A DNA stretch of 14,268 bases from JANWYQ01 sp034432445 (lineage in GTDB: Bacteria > Chloroflexota > Anaerolineae > JAAEKA01): assembly GCA_034432445.1 (NCBI GenBank), contig DAOUBX010000066.1:1-14268 (forward strand). Reading direction: 5' to 3'. Made by a program: the position numbers and the translations under genes. This document shows, in pieces, positions 5,614 to 13,253 of the stretch (the first letter of the stretch is position 1; every line of letters starts with the position of its first letter). Under the pieces are notes generated by a model, which had not been told where the DNA came from, ran no database searches, and saw only the letters and a program-made list of their open reading frames with translations.

Positions 5614-5641
5614 ATGTCGTCATGTTATTCTCACGTATAAT
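5614..5641 (+). promoter_or_regulatory. Candidate promoter of proS
   Basis: A consensus -10 TATAAT lies at 5636-5641. The best -35 is ATGTCG (5614-5619), 16 bp upstream and weak (3 of 6 matches). The transcript would have a leader of about 190 nt that includes the repeat hairpin at 5722-5819. Confidence 0.4.
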
Positions 5642-5721
5642 ACCCCTCCCATCCCCTCTCCGCCCCCCGGCCGCGTGACGCCACGCCGTCGCCGCCAGGG
5701 GGGCCACCGCACGCGCAATTC

Positions 5722-5819
5722 GGTGAACGGTAGCCGGTGGCCGGTAAACGGTGACCGGTAGGCGGTAGACAAGGACCGTTCACCGTTGACCGTTCACCGT
5801 TTACCGATTACCGTTCACC
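5722..5819. repeat. Inverted heptamer arrays forming a long hairpin upstream of proS
   Basis: Seven 7-bp units beginning GGT (at 5722, 5729, 5736, 5743, 5750, 5757 and 5764) are followed after a few bases by seven ACC triplets at the same 7-bp period (5775, 5782, 5789, 5796, 5803, 5810 and 5817). Every GGT pairs in register with an ACC (paired positions sum to 11541). The outer arms are perfect for 11 bp (5722-5732 with 5809-5819); the inner units pair at about 4 to 6 of 7 positions. The structure ends 5 nt before the AAAGGA ribosome binding site of proS. Confidence 0.8.
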
Positions 5820-5838
5820 AATCCAAAGGAAACCGAAC

Positions 5839-7308
5839 ATGGCATCGAAAATCACCCCGCGCCGCGAGGACTATTCCCGTTGGTATTTGGACGTCATCCG
5901 CGAGGCCCAGTTGGCCGAGAACGCGCCCGTGCGCGGCTGCATGGTCATCAAGCCCTACGGCTACACCCTGTGGGAGGCCGTGCAGTCCGGCCTGGACCGC
6001 CGCTTCAAGGCCACCGGCCACGTCAACGCCTACTTCCCGCTCTTCATCCCCAAGAGTTTCCTGGAGAAAGAGAAGGAGCACGTCGAGGGCTTCTCGCCGG
6101 AGCTGGCCGTGGTCACCATCGGCGGCGGCGAGGAGCTAACCGAGCCGCTGGTCGTCCGCCCCACCAGCGAGACCATCATCGGCTACATGTACTCGCAGTG
6201 GGTGCAGAGCTACCGCGACCTGCCGATCCTGATCAACCAGTGGGCCAACGTGGTGCGCTGGGAGATGCGCACGCGGCCTTTCCTGCGCACGCTGGAGTTC
6301 CTGTGGCAGGAGGGCCACACCGCCCACGCCACGGCCGAGGAGGCGCTGGCCGAGACGCTGCAAATGCTGGACGTTTACGCCGACTTCGCCATCAACGACG
6401 CAGCCATACCCGTGATCAAGGGCAAGAAGAGCGAGCGCGAGAAGTTCGCCGGCGCGGTGGATAGCTATACCATCGAGGCCATGATGGGCAACGGCTGGGC
6501 CCTGCAGAGCGGCACCAGCCACTTCCTGGGCCAGAACTTCGCCAAGGCCTTCGACATCAAGTTCCTCGACCAGAACAACGCCATGCAGTACGCCTGGACC
6601 ACCAGTTGGGGCCTGAGCACGCGCATGGTGGGCGCGGTGATCATGACCCACGGCGACGACCAGGGCCTGCGCCTGCCGCCGGTGATGGCGCCGATTCAGG
6701 CCGTGATCGTGCCGATCTACAAGAAGGAGGAGGAGCGAGCAGCCGTCATGGACTTCGCGCGCGGCGTCGAGGCGCAGCTCAAGGCGGCCGGCGTGCGCGT
6801 GCACTTCGACGGCCGCGAGGAGCTGACCCCCGGCTTCAAGTTCAACGACTGGGAGATGCGCGGCGTGCCGGTGCGGGTCGAGATCGGCCCCAAGGACGTG
6901 GCCAACAACGCCGTGGTGCTGGCCCGCCGCGACAGCTCACGCGCGATCGAGGCCGCCGGCGGCCCCAAGGCCAAGCAGTTCGGCGTGCCGGCCGACGGTG
7001 TAGGGGCGGCCGTGCAGGCGTTGCTGGGCGAGATCCAGGCCAGCCTGTTGGCGCAGGCCACCGCGCACCGCGACGCCAACACGCACAGCGGTATCCGCTC
7101 CTACGACGAGTTCAAGCAGGTGTTGGAGAGCGAAGGCGGCTTCCTGCGCGTGCACTGGGCCGGCAGCAGCGAGGACGAGGACCAGATCAAGGCCGACACC
7201 AAGGCCACCATCCGCTGCTATCCTTTCGACACGCCGGAGGGCGAGGGCGTCTGTTTCTACACGGGCAAGCGCACCGATCGCATCGCGATCTTTGCCCGGG
7301 CGTATTGA
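5839..7308 (+). CDS. proS: Prolyl-tRNA synthetase, archaeal/eukaryotic type
   Basis: Charges tRNA-Pro with proline (EC 6.1.1.15) in the cytosol. The 489 residues match the short ProRS type without the editing insertion: class II core with R-P-T-S-E (107-111), motif 2 around V-R-W-E-M-R-T-R-P-F-L-R-T-L-E-F (139-154), motif 3 S-W-G-L-S-T-R-M-V-G-A-V-I-M-T-H-G-D-D (256-274), an anticodon-binding domain (about 285-400) and a C-terminal domain ending in the conserved Tyr (A-R-A-Y). Many members have a four-Cys zinc site in that last domain. Here the first pair is replaced (V-H-W-A-G-S-S) and only C460 and C472 remain, so zinc is probably not bound. The start at 5839 has AAAGGA (5825-5830) 8 nt upstream. 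The gene sits alone behind a repeat hairpin, and no T-box motif is seen. Confidence 0.96.
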   Translation: MASKITPRREDYSRWYLDVIREAQLAENAPVRGCMVIKPYGYTLWEAVQSGLDRRFKATGHVNAYFPLFIPKSFLEKEKEHVEGFSPELAVVTIGGGEELTEPLVVRPTSETIIGYMYSQWVQSYRDLPILINQWANVVRWEMRTRPFLRTLEFLWQEGHTAHATAEEALAETLQMLDVYADFAINDAAIPVIKGKKSEREKFAGAVDSYTIEAMMGNGWALQSGTSHFLGQNFAKAFDIKFLDQNNAMQYAWTTSWGLSTRMVGAVIMTHGDDQGLRLPPVMAPIQAVIVPIYKKEEERAAVMDFARGVEAQLKAAGVRVHFDGREELTPGFKFNDWEMRGVPVRVEIGPKDVANNAVVLARRDSSRAIEAAGGPKAKQFGVPADGVGAAVQALLGEIQASLLAQATAHRDANTHSGIRSYDEFKQVLESEGGFLRVHWAGSSEDEDQIKADTKATIRCYPFDTPEGEGVCFYTGKRTDRIAIFARAY

Positions 7309-7321
7309 TCGCCGCCGCACG

Positions 7322-7337
7322 GACGACTGAAGTCGTC
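7322..7337. repeat. Short hairpin, REP-like, after proS
   Basis: GACGACT (7322-7328) and AGTCGTC (7331-7337) are perfect reverse complements around GA, 13 nt after the proS stop. No T-run follows, so it fits a dispersed repetitive palindrome better than an intrinsic terminator. Only one copy was seen in the window. Confidence 0.4.
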
Positions 7338-7406
7338 ACTACGAAGACCTCACCAGCCACGTATGACAACCAGGAGCACGTCAGACCGGCGAGCCTGGTT
7401 TGTTAG

Positions 7407-7838
7407 GTGCTTGGCGGAAGGCGAATTGACGCCGTGACACTTGACGCGCCATCCTCTGCTCATTCTCCCTCCTTCGCCCACCCAGCGGAAGAGGAATTCG
7501 CCCGCCTGCTGGACTTCTACGGCATTCCGTGGCAGTACGAGCCGCGGACGTTCGTGCTGCGCGTCGACCAGCAAGGCCGGCCCGCCGTCGCCTTCACGCC
7601 CGATTTCTACCTGCCTGAGCAGGACCTGTACGTGGAGATCACCACGATCCGGCCCAAGCAGGTGCGGCGCAAGAACCGCAAGATCCGCTGGCTGCTCGAA
7701 CACTACCCCGAGATCAACATCAAGCTCTTCAAGCGCAGCGACTTTCGCCAGCTACTGGCCAAATATGGGCGCGACGACTCCGCTGTCGCCGCCTGGATCG
7801 GTCTGGACGGCCAGGACGAAGACGAGGACGACGATTAG
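7407..7838 (+). CDS. Small protein with PD-(D/E)XK nuclease-like core, function unknown
   Basis: A 143-residue soluble protein with A-E-E-E-F-A-R-L-L-D-F-Y-G-I (27-40), W-Q-Y-E-P (42-46), T-P-D-F-Y-L-P (64-70) and Y-V-E-I-T-T (75-80), then a basic stretch Q-V-R-R-K-N-R-K-I (85-93) and a very acidic tail (D-E-D-E-D-D-D). The E ... P-D-F ... V-E-I order is that of PD-(D/E)XK nuclease folds, with E30, D66 and E77 as candidate metal ligands. The usual catalytic Lys is replaced by T79, so activity is doubtful. The start is uncertain: GTG 7407 has no ribosome binding site, whereas GTG 7434 has GGAAGG (7416-7421) 12 nt upstream and would remove nine residues. It converges on the ABC transporter operon. 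I cannot name a function. Confidence 0.72.
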   Translation: MLGGRRIDAVTLDAPSSAHSPSFAHPAEEEFARLLDFYGIPWQYEPRTFVLRVDQQGRPAVAFTPDFYLPEQDLYVEITTIRPKQVRRKNRKIRWLLEHYPEINIKLFKRSDFRQLLAKYGRDDSAVAAWIGLDGQDEDEDDD

Positions 7839-7883
7839 GACGTCCTGCCGGCGATTGGGCGCCTCCCTGCGGCTGCCGGCCGA

Positions 7884-8624
7884 TCAGGCCAACGCCTCCA
7901 AGAGCTCGCGGCCGGCCCGCCCCGGCTGGAGAGCAGTCTCCTTGACGATCTGGCCGTCGCGCAGGCTGAGCACGCGATCGGCCTGGCTGGCCATGCGCAG
8001 ATCATGGGTGGCCAGGATCACGCCGTGCTGGCCGCTATCCGCCAGCGCCCGCAGCCGCGCCACGATCTGGCGCGCCATGCTGGTGTCGACGTTGGCCGTC
8101 GGCTCATCCGCCAGGATCAGGGGGGGATTGGTGGCCAAGGCGCGGGCGATAGCCGCCAATTGCTGTTGGCCGCCGGACAGCTCAGCCGGATAGCGCTCGG
8201 CCAGCTCGGGCAGGCCGAAGTCGGCCAACAGTTGGTTGGTGCGTTGGGCGGCGTCGAACGGGGGACGCCGCGTCATGAGCTGGAGAGGTAGCCGCACGTT
8301 CTGACGTACCGTGAAGCCGGAGAAGAGGTTGTAGCTCTGGTAGATCATGCCCACGGCGCGCAGCCGCAAGTCCGCCAGCGCATCCTCGTCCAATTGATCC
8401 AGCGGCTGGCCGAGCAGCCAGACTGCGCCCGCGTCGGCCGGCTCCAGGCCCGCCAGCAGGCTGAGCAGAGTGGTCTTGCCGCTGCCGGTAGGACCCACTA
8501 CAGCCACGAACTCCCCGGCGCCCACCGCCACGTCGACGCCGTCCAGCGCCTGCACTCGGCCGGTTTGGGTGTGATAGGCTTTGCGCAAGCCTTTGGCTTC
8601 CACCAAGGTTGTACCGTTTACCAT
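7884..8624 (-). CDS. ABC transporter ATP-binding protein (LolD/MacB-like)
   Basis: A 246-residue ATPase subunit, third gene of the PadR-permease-ATPase operon, 16 nt after the permease stop. It shows Walker A G-P-T-G-S-G-K-T (44-51), the Q-loop Gln in Y-Q-S-Y-N-L-F (Q96), signature L-S-G-G-Q-Q-Q (149-155), Walker B L-I-L-A-D-E-P-T (169-176) and the switch His in L-A-T-H-D (H207). The D-E-P-T-A-N-V-D form and an A-L-D-G-V-D-V start are typical of the exporter-type ATPases paired with FtsX permeases, such as lipoprotein-release, MacB and peptide-resistance systems. The start has GAGGAA 6 nt upstream. It would sit on the inner membrane face with the permease. The transported or sensed substrate cannot be read from the sequence. 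Confidence 0.93.
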   Translation of the reverse strand: MVNGTTLVEAKGLRKAYHTQTGRVQALDGVDVAVGAGEFVAVVGPTGSGKTTLLSLLAGLEPADAGAVWLLGQPLDQLDEDALADLRLRAVGMIYQSYNLFSGFTVRQNVRLPLQLMTRRPPFDAAQRTNQLLADFGLPELAERYPAELSGGQQQLAAIARALATNPPLILADEPTANVDTSMARQIVARLRALADSGQHGVILATHDLRMASQADRVLSLRDGQIVKETALQPGRAGRELLEALA

Positions 8625-8640
8625 CGTTGCTTCCTCGCAC

Positions 8641-10005
8641 TTAGAACTTCAACCAGGGCCGATCACGCAGGGACTCGCCCGGGGGCTGCCGCGCAATCAG
8701 CCACAACACAGGGATAGCACCCAGCCAGGCCGTTAGGACTGCGGCCACGACGTCGACCGCAGCGACGGCCAGTGCCAACAGCCAACGATTGCCCAGGCCC
8801 GAGAGCCACCAGGCCCACAGCGCCAGCAGCGCGCCCAGGGAACCGCCGCCCACGGCCACAATGCCGTACTCCAACAGGATCAAGCGACGCACACGGCCCG
8901 GCCGTGCGCCCAGCGCGGCCAGCAGGCCCAGCTCTGGGCGCCGCTCCAGGGCCGCCAGCGCCGCCGTGGTCATGACGAGGCTGGCGCACGTTGCCAGCAG
9001 AACCGCCGCTACCCACACCGGAAAGATCACCTGGCTGCGTGGGGCCTGGCCGACCGAGCCCAACGCCGCCAGCCCGACACCCAGCGCGCCAGCAGTCATG
9101 GCCAGGGTCATGCCGGCCGTCTGGCGGCGATGGCGCGCCAGCCCTTGCACCGCCAGCGCCCAGAGCGGCCTGCTCTCAGGCGTGGGCAGCCGCCAGTAGA
9201 AGCGCGTCAACAGCCAGCTACCGGTGTTGAGCAACAGGGCCAGTCCCAGCGCCAATAGGGTCAACACGGCCGTCGTGTGCCAGCCTAGAATGGGCAAGCC
9301 GACCGCGCAGGTCAGCAGGACGGTGAACAAGGTGCCCATGGTCGAAAAACGCCAGTGACCCCAGTCGCGCATCCAGTGGCGCGGCCGCAGGTCAGACGCG
9401 CCGACGCGCGGGGAATGCAATCCGGTGACCACGCCCGTGACGCCGACGAAGAGCAGCGCGGCCAGGATAGCCGCCAGCGTCGCAATCCACAGCGGCGCCG
9501 CCTCCAACGCAAAGCCGGGCGCCAAGCCCAGATAATCGCGCGCCGGCAACCAGCTTAGTACACTCAGCGCTATGCCCAGAACGAGGCCGGCGCCGGCGCC
9601 CAGCGCGCCCAAGCCCAGTGCTTCGATCAGCAGCAGGCCCATCAGCTCTAGCCGGCTTAGCCCAAGGTTCAGCAACAGCGATAGATCGCCCAACCGCCGC
9701 TCGACGCTGGTCAGGTAGGCGTTGCTGAGGCCGAGACAGCCAACCAGCAGGGTCACCAAGCCACAGCCCACCAGCACGCCGGCCGGCGTGATCGTCGCCA
9801 TCAGCGATGGCGGCAACAGCCAGCCGAATTGGGCGGAGTGCGGCGGCGTTTGCGCCACGCGCCAAGCCAGTTGGAGCCACGCCACTAGCGCAGCCACGCT
9901 CGGCGCCAGACACAGCAGGGCCAACACTGCCAACGGCCATTCACGACGGACGCCGGCAGCCAGCAGCGCGGGCAGAAGGCGGCCAAAACGCAACACCCTG
10001 CTCAT
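8641..10005 (-). CDS. FtsX-family ABC transporter permease
   Basis: A 454-residue membrane protein with about ten predicted membrane helices (roughly 24-46, 74-96, 125-150, 170-195, 222-242, 244-264, 297-315, 330-352, 377-400, 409-436). The C-terminal FtsX signature E-R-R-P-E-L-G-L-L-A-A-L-G-A (354-367) is clear, and a degenerate copy V-E-R-R-L-G-D-L-S-L (101-110) marks a first FtsX half. No large extracytoplasmic domain is present, unlike MacB, and the long Ala/Leu-rich segments agree with an integral membrane location. The start at 10005 is fixed by the ATGA overlap with the padR-like stop; an upstream in-frame start at 10056 would lie inside that gene. It pairs with the ATPase downstream to form an exporter or a mechanotransmission complex. 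Confidence 0.87.
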   Translation of the reverse strand: MSRVLRFGRLLPALLAAGVRREWPLAVLALLCLAPSVAALVAWLQLAWRVAQTPPHSAQFGWLLPPSLMATITPAGVLVGCGLVTLLVGCLGLSNAYLTSVERRLGDLSLLLNLGLSRLELMGLLLIEALGLGALGAGAGLVLGIALSVLSWLPARDYLGLAPGFALEAAPLWIATLAAILAALLFVGVTGVVTGLHSPRVGASDLRPRHWMRDWGHWRFSTMGTLFTVLLTCAVGLPILGWHTTAVLTLLALGLALLLNTGSWLLTRFYWRLPTPESRPLWALAVQGLARHRRQTAGMTLAMTAGALGVGLAALGSVGQAPRSQVIFPVWVAAVLLATCASLVMTTAALAALERRPELGLLAALGARPGRVRRLILLEYGIVAVGGGSLGALLALWAWWLSGLGNRWLLALAVAAVDVVAAVLTAWLGAIPVLWLIARQPPGESLRDRPWLKF

Positions 10006-10559
10006 GTCTTCCCTCGCACCAGCGCGCCGCGCGCGCCCAGCAAGCGCTCTTCGCACCGATCCAGCCAGACCAGGTCAGCTTCGGCGTGCAAGATGGCGCC
10101 CTCCAACAAGCTGGCGGTCACCGCGTCGCCTTGCGCCTCGGCCTCGGCCAACGCCTGCTCCAGCTCGCGCAGGTACTGCAAGTTGACCGTGCGCTGCTGC
10201 CACAACAGGTCGGAGAGCTTTTGCGGTTGGCGCAGCACCGACGCCAGGACGTTGAGCTTGAGGTAAAAATCGTCCTTGAGCTTGCGGGCGGTCTGCACCG
10301 GCTCGTTCACCCACGCTGCCAGCTCTTGGGCGCCCGCGTCGGTCAGCCGATAGCGTTTCTGGTCGGGCAAATTGGCCTGAGCGACACGCGCCTCAAGCTC
10401 GACCAGGCCCGCCTCTTGCAGGGCGCGCAAGTTGTTGTACACCTGGGCCTGCTGCAAGGGCCACAGCGGGCCGATGGCCTCGTCGAAACGTCGCTTCAGC
10501 TCGTAGCCGTGGCTGGGCCCCTCGGCCAGCAGCGCGAGCAGGGCGTGCTTGATGCTCAT
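10002..10559 (-). CDS. PadR-family transcriptional regulator
   Basis: A 185-residue repressor-type protein. Residues 1-75 form the PadR winged helix: M-S-I-K-H-A-L-L-A-L-L, H-G-Y-E-L-K-R-R-F (17-25), Q-V-Y-N-N-L-R-A-L-Q-E-A-G-L-V (39-53), R-Y-R-L-T-D-A-G (69-76). Residues about 90-170 are helical and form the dimerisation region of the long PadR group. It heads the operon and overlaps the permease start by ATGA. PadR proteins usually repress a neighbouring transporter until a ligand or stress molecule binds. The 18-bp palindrome over its own promoter fits that. The ribosome binding site is weak (GG-rich, no AGGAGG), but the conserved N-terminus supports this ATG. Confidence 0.92.
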   Translation of the reverse strand: MSIKHALLALLAEGPSHGYELKRRFDEAIGPLWPLQQAQVYNNLRALQEAGLVELEARVAQANLPDQKRYRLTDAGAQELAAWVNEPVQTARKLKDDFYLKLNVLASVLRQPQKLSDLLWQQRTVNLQYLRELEQALAEAEAQGDAVTASLLEGAILHAEADLVWLDRCEERLLGARGALVRGKT

Positions 10560-10580
10560 GTCAGTACCAACCGGCCTTTC

Positions 10581-10598
10581 TACTAACCATGGTTAGTA
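10581..10598. promoter_or_regulatory. PadR operator, perfect 18-bp palindrome
   Basis: TACTAACCATGGTTAGTA is fully self-complementary. It covers part of the -10 and the predicted start of the leftward promoter, 21 bp from the padR-like ATG. Autorepression by PadR is inferred from place and symmetry. Confidence 0.75.
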
Positions 10599-10622
10599 TA
10601 GCTAAAAGCCCCGTAACGTCAA
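10595..10622 (-). promoter_or_regulatory. Promoter of the PadR-permease-ATPase operon
   Basis: On the minus strand TTGACG (10617-10622) and TATACT (10595-10600) are 16 bp apart. The -10 runs into the 18-bp palindrome, so a bound repressor would block it. Confidence 0.65.
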
Positions 10623-10630
10623 AGACCGCA

Positions 10631-10646
10631 GGGCGCAAAAGCGCCC
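10631..10646. repeat. Palindrome between divergent promoters
   Basis: GGGCGC, then AAAA, then GCGCCC makes a perfect 6-bp-arm hairpin between the leftward -35 (10617-10622) and the rightward -35 (10669-10674). It is not followed by a T-run on either strand. A regulator site is possible. Confidence 0.35.
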
Positions 10647-10668
10647 GAACGGATTGGAGTCTAGCCGC

Positions 10669-10697
10669 TTGACCGTTGGCCGGCTTTGGCATACACT
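10669..10697 (+). promoter_or_regulatory. Promoter of the histidine phosphatase gene
   Basis: TTGACC (10669-10674) and TACACT (10692-10697) are 17 bp apart, with a predicted start near 10704 and a leader of about 50 nt. It uses the same -10 sequence as the ATPase-operon promoter at 1804-1809. Confidence 0.6.
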
Positions 10698-10754
10698 CCC
10701 GATCAACAACAAACGCTCGCTTTCGCAGCAGCCCAAAAAAGAGGAAGACCACCC

Positions 10755-11399
10755 ATGCATCTCTACTTCGTTCGCCACGGCCAAAGCTTTGTCAACTTGG
10801 CCGACTGGACTGACGGCAACCAGGATGCCGGATTGACCGAGCTGGGTCAACGCCAGGCCGCCGCCTTGGCCGCCTGGCTGCCCACCGTCCTGCCCCACAT
10901 CGACGCCCTCTACGCCAGCACCATGCAGCGCGCGCGTGAGACGGCCGCGCCGCTGGCCGCAGCCTATGGCTGCGGCATACGCTGGGACGACCGTCTGCGC
11001 GAGATCGGCAACAACCGCTGGGATCATTCTGCCTTCCCGCCCGATGAGCTGCCGCGCAACTACCCCGACTACTGGGCCAGCGAGCGCCCTTTCGCCACGA
11101 TGACCCCCTTCGTGCCGGGCGGCGAGACGTTCATGCACTTTCGCACGCGCGTGGGCCTCTTTATCGAAGAGCTGGTGGAGTGCTGTCGCGGCAAGAACAT
11201 CGTAGCCGTCTGCCACGGCGGCGTCGTGGAAGCAGCCTTTGACCACATCTTCAACATCGGCCCCTGGCGCCGCTGCGAAATCTGGGACCACAACACCGGC
11301 ATCACCCACTTCGAATACGTGGAGCACCCCCGTCGTGAGACCTGGCGGCTGCACTATCACAACCGCATGGAGCACTTGCGCGACATGGCAAGGCCCTGA
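10755..11399 (+). CDS. Histidine phosphatase family protein (phosphoglycerate mutase-like)
   Basis: A 214-residue cytosolic phosphatase of the branch 1 histidine phosphatase superfamily. The phosphate pocket is visible: R7 and H8 in V-R-H-G-Q-S (H8 becomes phosphorylated), R59 in S-T-M-Q-R-A-R-E-T-A, the acid E83 in L-R-E-I-G-N, and the second His H154 in A-V-C-H-G-G-V. Members range from broad phosphatases to cofactor-dependent phosphoglycerate mutases; the substrate cannot be told here. The start at 10755 has GAGGAAG (10741-10747) 7 nt upstream; an open-frame extension to 10686 would cross the promoter region and carries no family sequence. It is followed, after 109 bp, by the HDAC-like gene in the same direction, with no clear terminator between them. 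Confidence 0.9.
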   Translation: MHLYFVRHGQSFVNLADWTDGNQDAGLTELGQRQAAALAAWLPTVLPHIDALYASTMQRARETAAPLAAAYGCGIRWDDRLREIGNNRWDHSAFPPDELPRNYPDYWASERPFATMTPFVPGGETFMHFRTRVGLFIEELVECCRGKNIVAVCHGGVVEAAFDHIFNIGPWRRCEIWDHNTGITHFEYVEHPRRETWRLHYHNRMEHLRDMARP

Positions 11400-11508
11400 C
11401 CACAGCTTTTGGTGTCAGGCGCGTGCCGCGCTGTCCGCACAGCCGACTCTGGCCGCAGATCGGCCGCAAGCGCCCGGCCCTCGCGCCACTAGGTCGTCGT
11501 GATCTACG

Positions 11509-12420
11509 ATGCAAGCCTTCTACTCTGACATCTTCGTCCTGCCGCTGCCTGAAGGTCACCGCTTTCCCATGGCCAAATACGCCATGCTGCGCGATCGTGT
11601 GCTGGCAACCGGTGTACTGTCGCCTGAAGACCTGCGCCTGCCGCCGCCAGCTACCGACGCCGAGCTTACGCGCGCACACGACCCGGTGTACGTGCAGCGC
11701 GCGCTGACCGGCGCGCTGAGCGAGAAAGAACTGCGCCGCATCGGTTTCCCTTGGTCCACTGCGCTGGCCGAGCGCTCACGGCAGACGGTAGGCGGCACGG
11801 TCGCCGCCTGCCGCGCCGCGTTGGCCGAGGGCGTGGCTGTCAACCTGGCTGGCGGCACGCATCACGCCCATCGCGATTTTGGCCAAGGCTTCTGCGTGTT
11901 CAACGACGCTGTCGTGGCGGCCCAGGCGATGCAGGCCGAGCAACGCGCGCACACGGTGCTGATCATCGACCTGGACGTCCACCAGGGCAACGGTAGCGCC
12001 GCAATCACCGCCGACGACCCCACGATCTTCACTTTTTCGATGCACGGCGCCAAGAACTTCCCCTTCCACAAAGCGCACAGCGACCTCGACATCGCGCTGG
12101 ACGACGCCACCGGCGACGACGAGTATCTGGCTGCCCTGCGCTGGGGGCTGAGCCGCCTGCCCTGGACCGAGGCCGATCTCGTGATCTACCTGGCCGGCGC
12201 CGACCCCTACGTAGGGGACACCTTGGGCCGGCTGGCGCTGACCAAGGAGGGGCTGGCCCGCCGCGATGAGCTGGTCTTCGCCACCTGCGCCGCGGCCGGC
12301 GTGCCTGTGGCGGTCGCCATGGCCGGCGGCTACGCCCGCGCGGTGGCGGACACGGTGGCGATCCACGTACAAACCGTGCGCCTCGCCGCCCAGCTGCAGC
12401 CGCGGCTGGCGCCCAGGTGA
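11509..12420 (+). CDS. Histone deacetylase family protein (class IV-like)
   Basis: A 303-residue zinc amidohydrolase of the arginase/deacetylase fold. Motifs are complete: A-G-G-T-H-H-A-H (114-121) with the paired His H118 and H119, G-F-C-V-F-N-D (127-133), zinc ligands D156 and H158 in D-L-D-V-H-Q-G-N-G and D232 in A-G-A-D-P-Y-V-G-D, and the catalytic Tyr in A-G-G-Y-A (Y275). The layout follows the short bacterial HDAC class related to HDAC11. Possible substrates are acetylated or longer-acylated proteins, polyamines or small acetyl amides. The start has no strong ribosome binding site, but M-Q-A-F-Y-S-D fits the family. Its stop sits in a GTGA context next to the methyltransferase gene, suggesting an operon with the two genes that follow. 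Confidence 0.92.
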   Translation: MQAFYSDIFVLPLPEGHRFPMAKYAMLRDRVLATGVLSPEDLRLPPPATDAELTRAHDPVYVQRALTGALSEKELRRIGFPWSTALAERSRQTVGGTVAACRAALAEGVAVNLAGGTHHAHRDFGQGFCVFNDAVVAAQAMQAEQRAHTVLIIDLDVHQGNGSAAITADDPTIFTFSMHGAKNFPFHKAHSDLDIALDDATGDDEYLAALRWGLSRLPWTEADLVIYLAGADPYVGDTLGRLALTKEGLARRDELVFATCAAAGVPVAVAMAGGYARAVADTVAIHVQTVRLAAQLQPRLAPR

Positions 12421-12443
12421 TCGCCGTCGGAGAGACTCTGCCC

Positions 12444-13253
12444 ATGCCTCCTGTTCACATCACCAGCCGCCACAACCCGCGCATCGTCAAGGCGCGCCAG
12501 CTCAGCGAGCGCAAACAGCGTCGCCAACAAGGCCGCTTCCTGGTGGAAGGCGTCAAGCTGCTGCAGATGGCGTTGGCTGCCGGCGCCCGGCCACGCGAGG
12601 TCTTTCTCTGTCCGCAGCAGGCCAGCGCCACCGTCAGCCGCTTGGCCGACGAATTACAGGCCGCGGGCGGCGAGCTGGCCACCGTTGAGCCGGGCGTGCT
12701 GCAGGCGCTGGCTGAACGGGAGGCCACCGAAGGGCTTGTGGCCACCTTCGACCTGTTCGAGGCCAGCCTGGCGACGCTGACGCTGTCCAACCGCGACCTG
12801 GTTCTGGTGCTCGACCGCCTGCAGGATCCCGGCAACTTGGGCACGCTGATCCGCACGGCCGATGCTGTGGCAACCGCGGCTGTGGTGTTGATCGAGCCGT
12901 GCGTCGACCCGTTCGACCCCAAGGTGGTGCGCGGCAGCATGGGATCGCTGTTCAACGTGCCGCTGGTGCGAGTCGGCGCGCTTGATGCCCTGTGTGATCG
13001 TCTGCAAGCAGCCGGGCTGCGCATCGTCGGCGCCAGTGCGCACGAGGGCATTCCTTGGGGCGAGGGCCTGTGGACAGGTGGCGTGGCTCTGGCGCTCGGC
13101 AATGAGGCGCGCGGCCTGACAGCCGACGTGGCGCAGCGGGTTGACGCTTGGGCTCGCCTGCCGATCCGCGGCCGCGCCGAGTCGCTGAACGTGGCCGTAG
13201 CCGGCGGCGTGTTGATGTACGCCTGGCTGCGCGCACAAGAGCAGCGGCCATGA
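12444..13253 (+). CDS. SpoU-family (SPOUT) RNA 2'-O-ribose methyltransferase
   Basis: A 269-residue S-adenosylmethionine-dependent enzyme of the TrmH/SpoU group. Residues 1-100 are the substrate-binding domain (I-T-S-R-H-N-P-R-I-V-K at 6-16, F-L-V-E-G-V-K-L-L at 32-40). The trefoil-knot domain follows with motif 1 L-D-R-L-Q-D-P-G-N-L-G-T-L-I-R-T-A-D (123-140), motif 2 G-S-M-G-S-L-F-N-V-P (164-173) and motif 3 L-A-L-G-N-E-A-R-G-L (216-225) leading to L-P-I-R-G-R-A-E-S-L-N-V-A-V-A (239-253). It probably modifies 23S rRNA or a tRNA; the exact nucleotide cannot be assigned. The start at 12444 has GGAGAG (12429-12434) 9 nt upstream. The in-frame GTG at 12417, which overlaps the HDAC stop, is the alternative. 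Confidence 0.92.
   Translation: MPPVHITSRHNPRIVKARQLSERKQRRQQGRFLVEGVKLLQMALAAGARPREVFLCPQQASATVSRLADELQAAGGELATVEPGVLQALAEREATEGLVATFDLFEASLATLTLSNRDLVLVLDRLQDPGNLGTLIRTADAVATAAVVLIEPCVDPFDPKVVRGSMGSLFNVPLVRVGALDALCDRLQAAGLRIVGASAHEGIPWGEGLWTGGVALALGNEARGLTADVAQRVDAWARLPIRGRAESLNVAVAGGVLMYAWLRAQEQRP

Noticed and set aside
5722..5819. CRISPR array
   Set aside because: The units are 7 bp with no spacers and appear in two opposite orientations; no cas gene is present.
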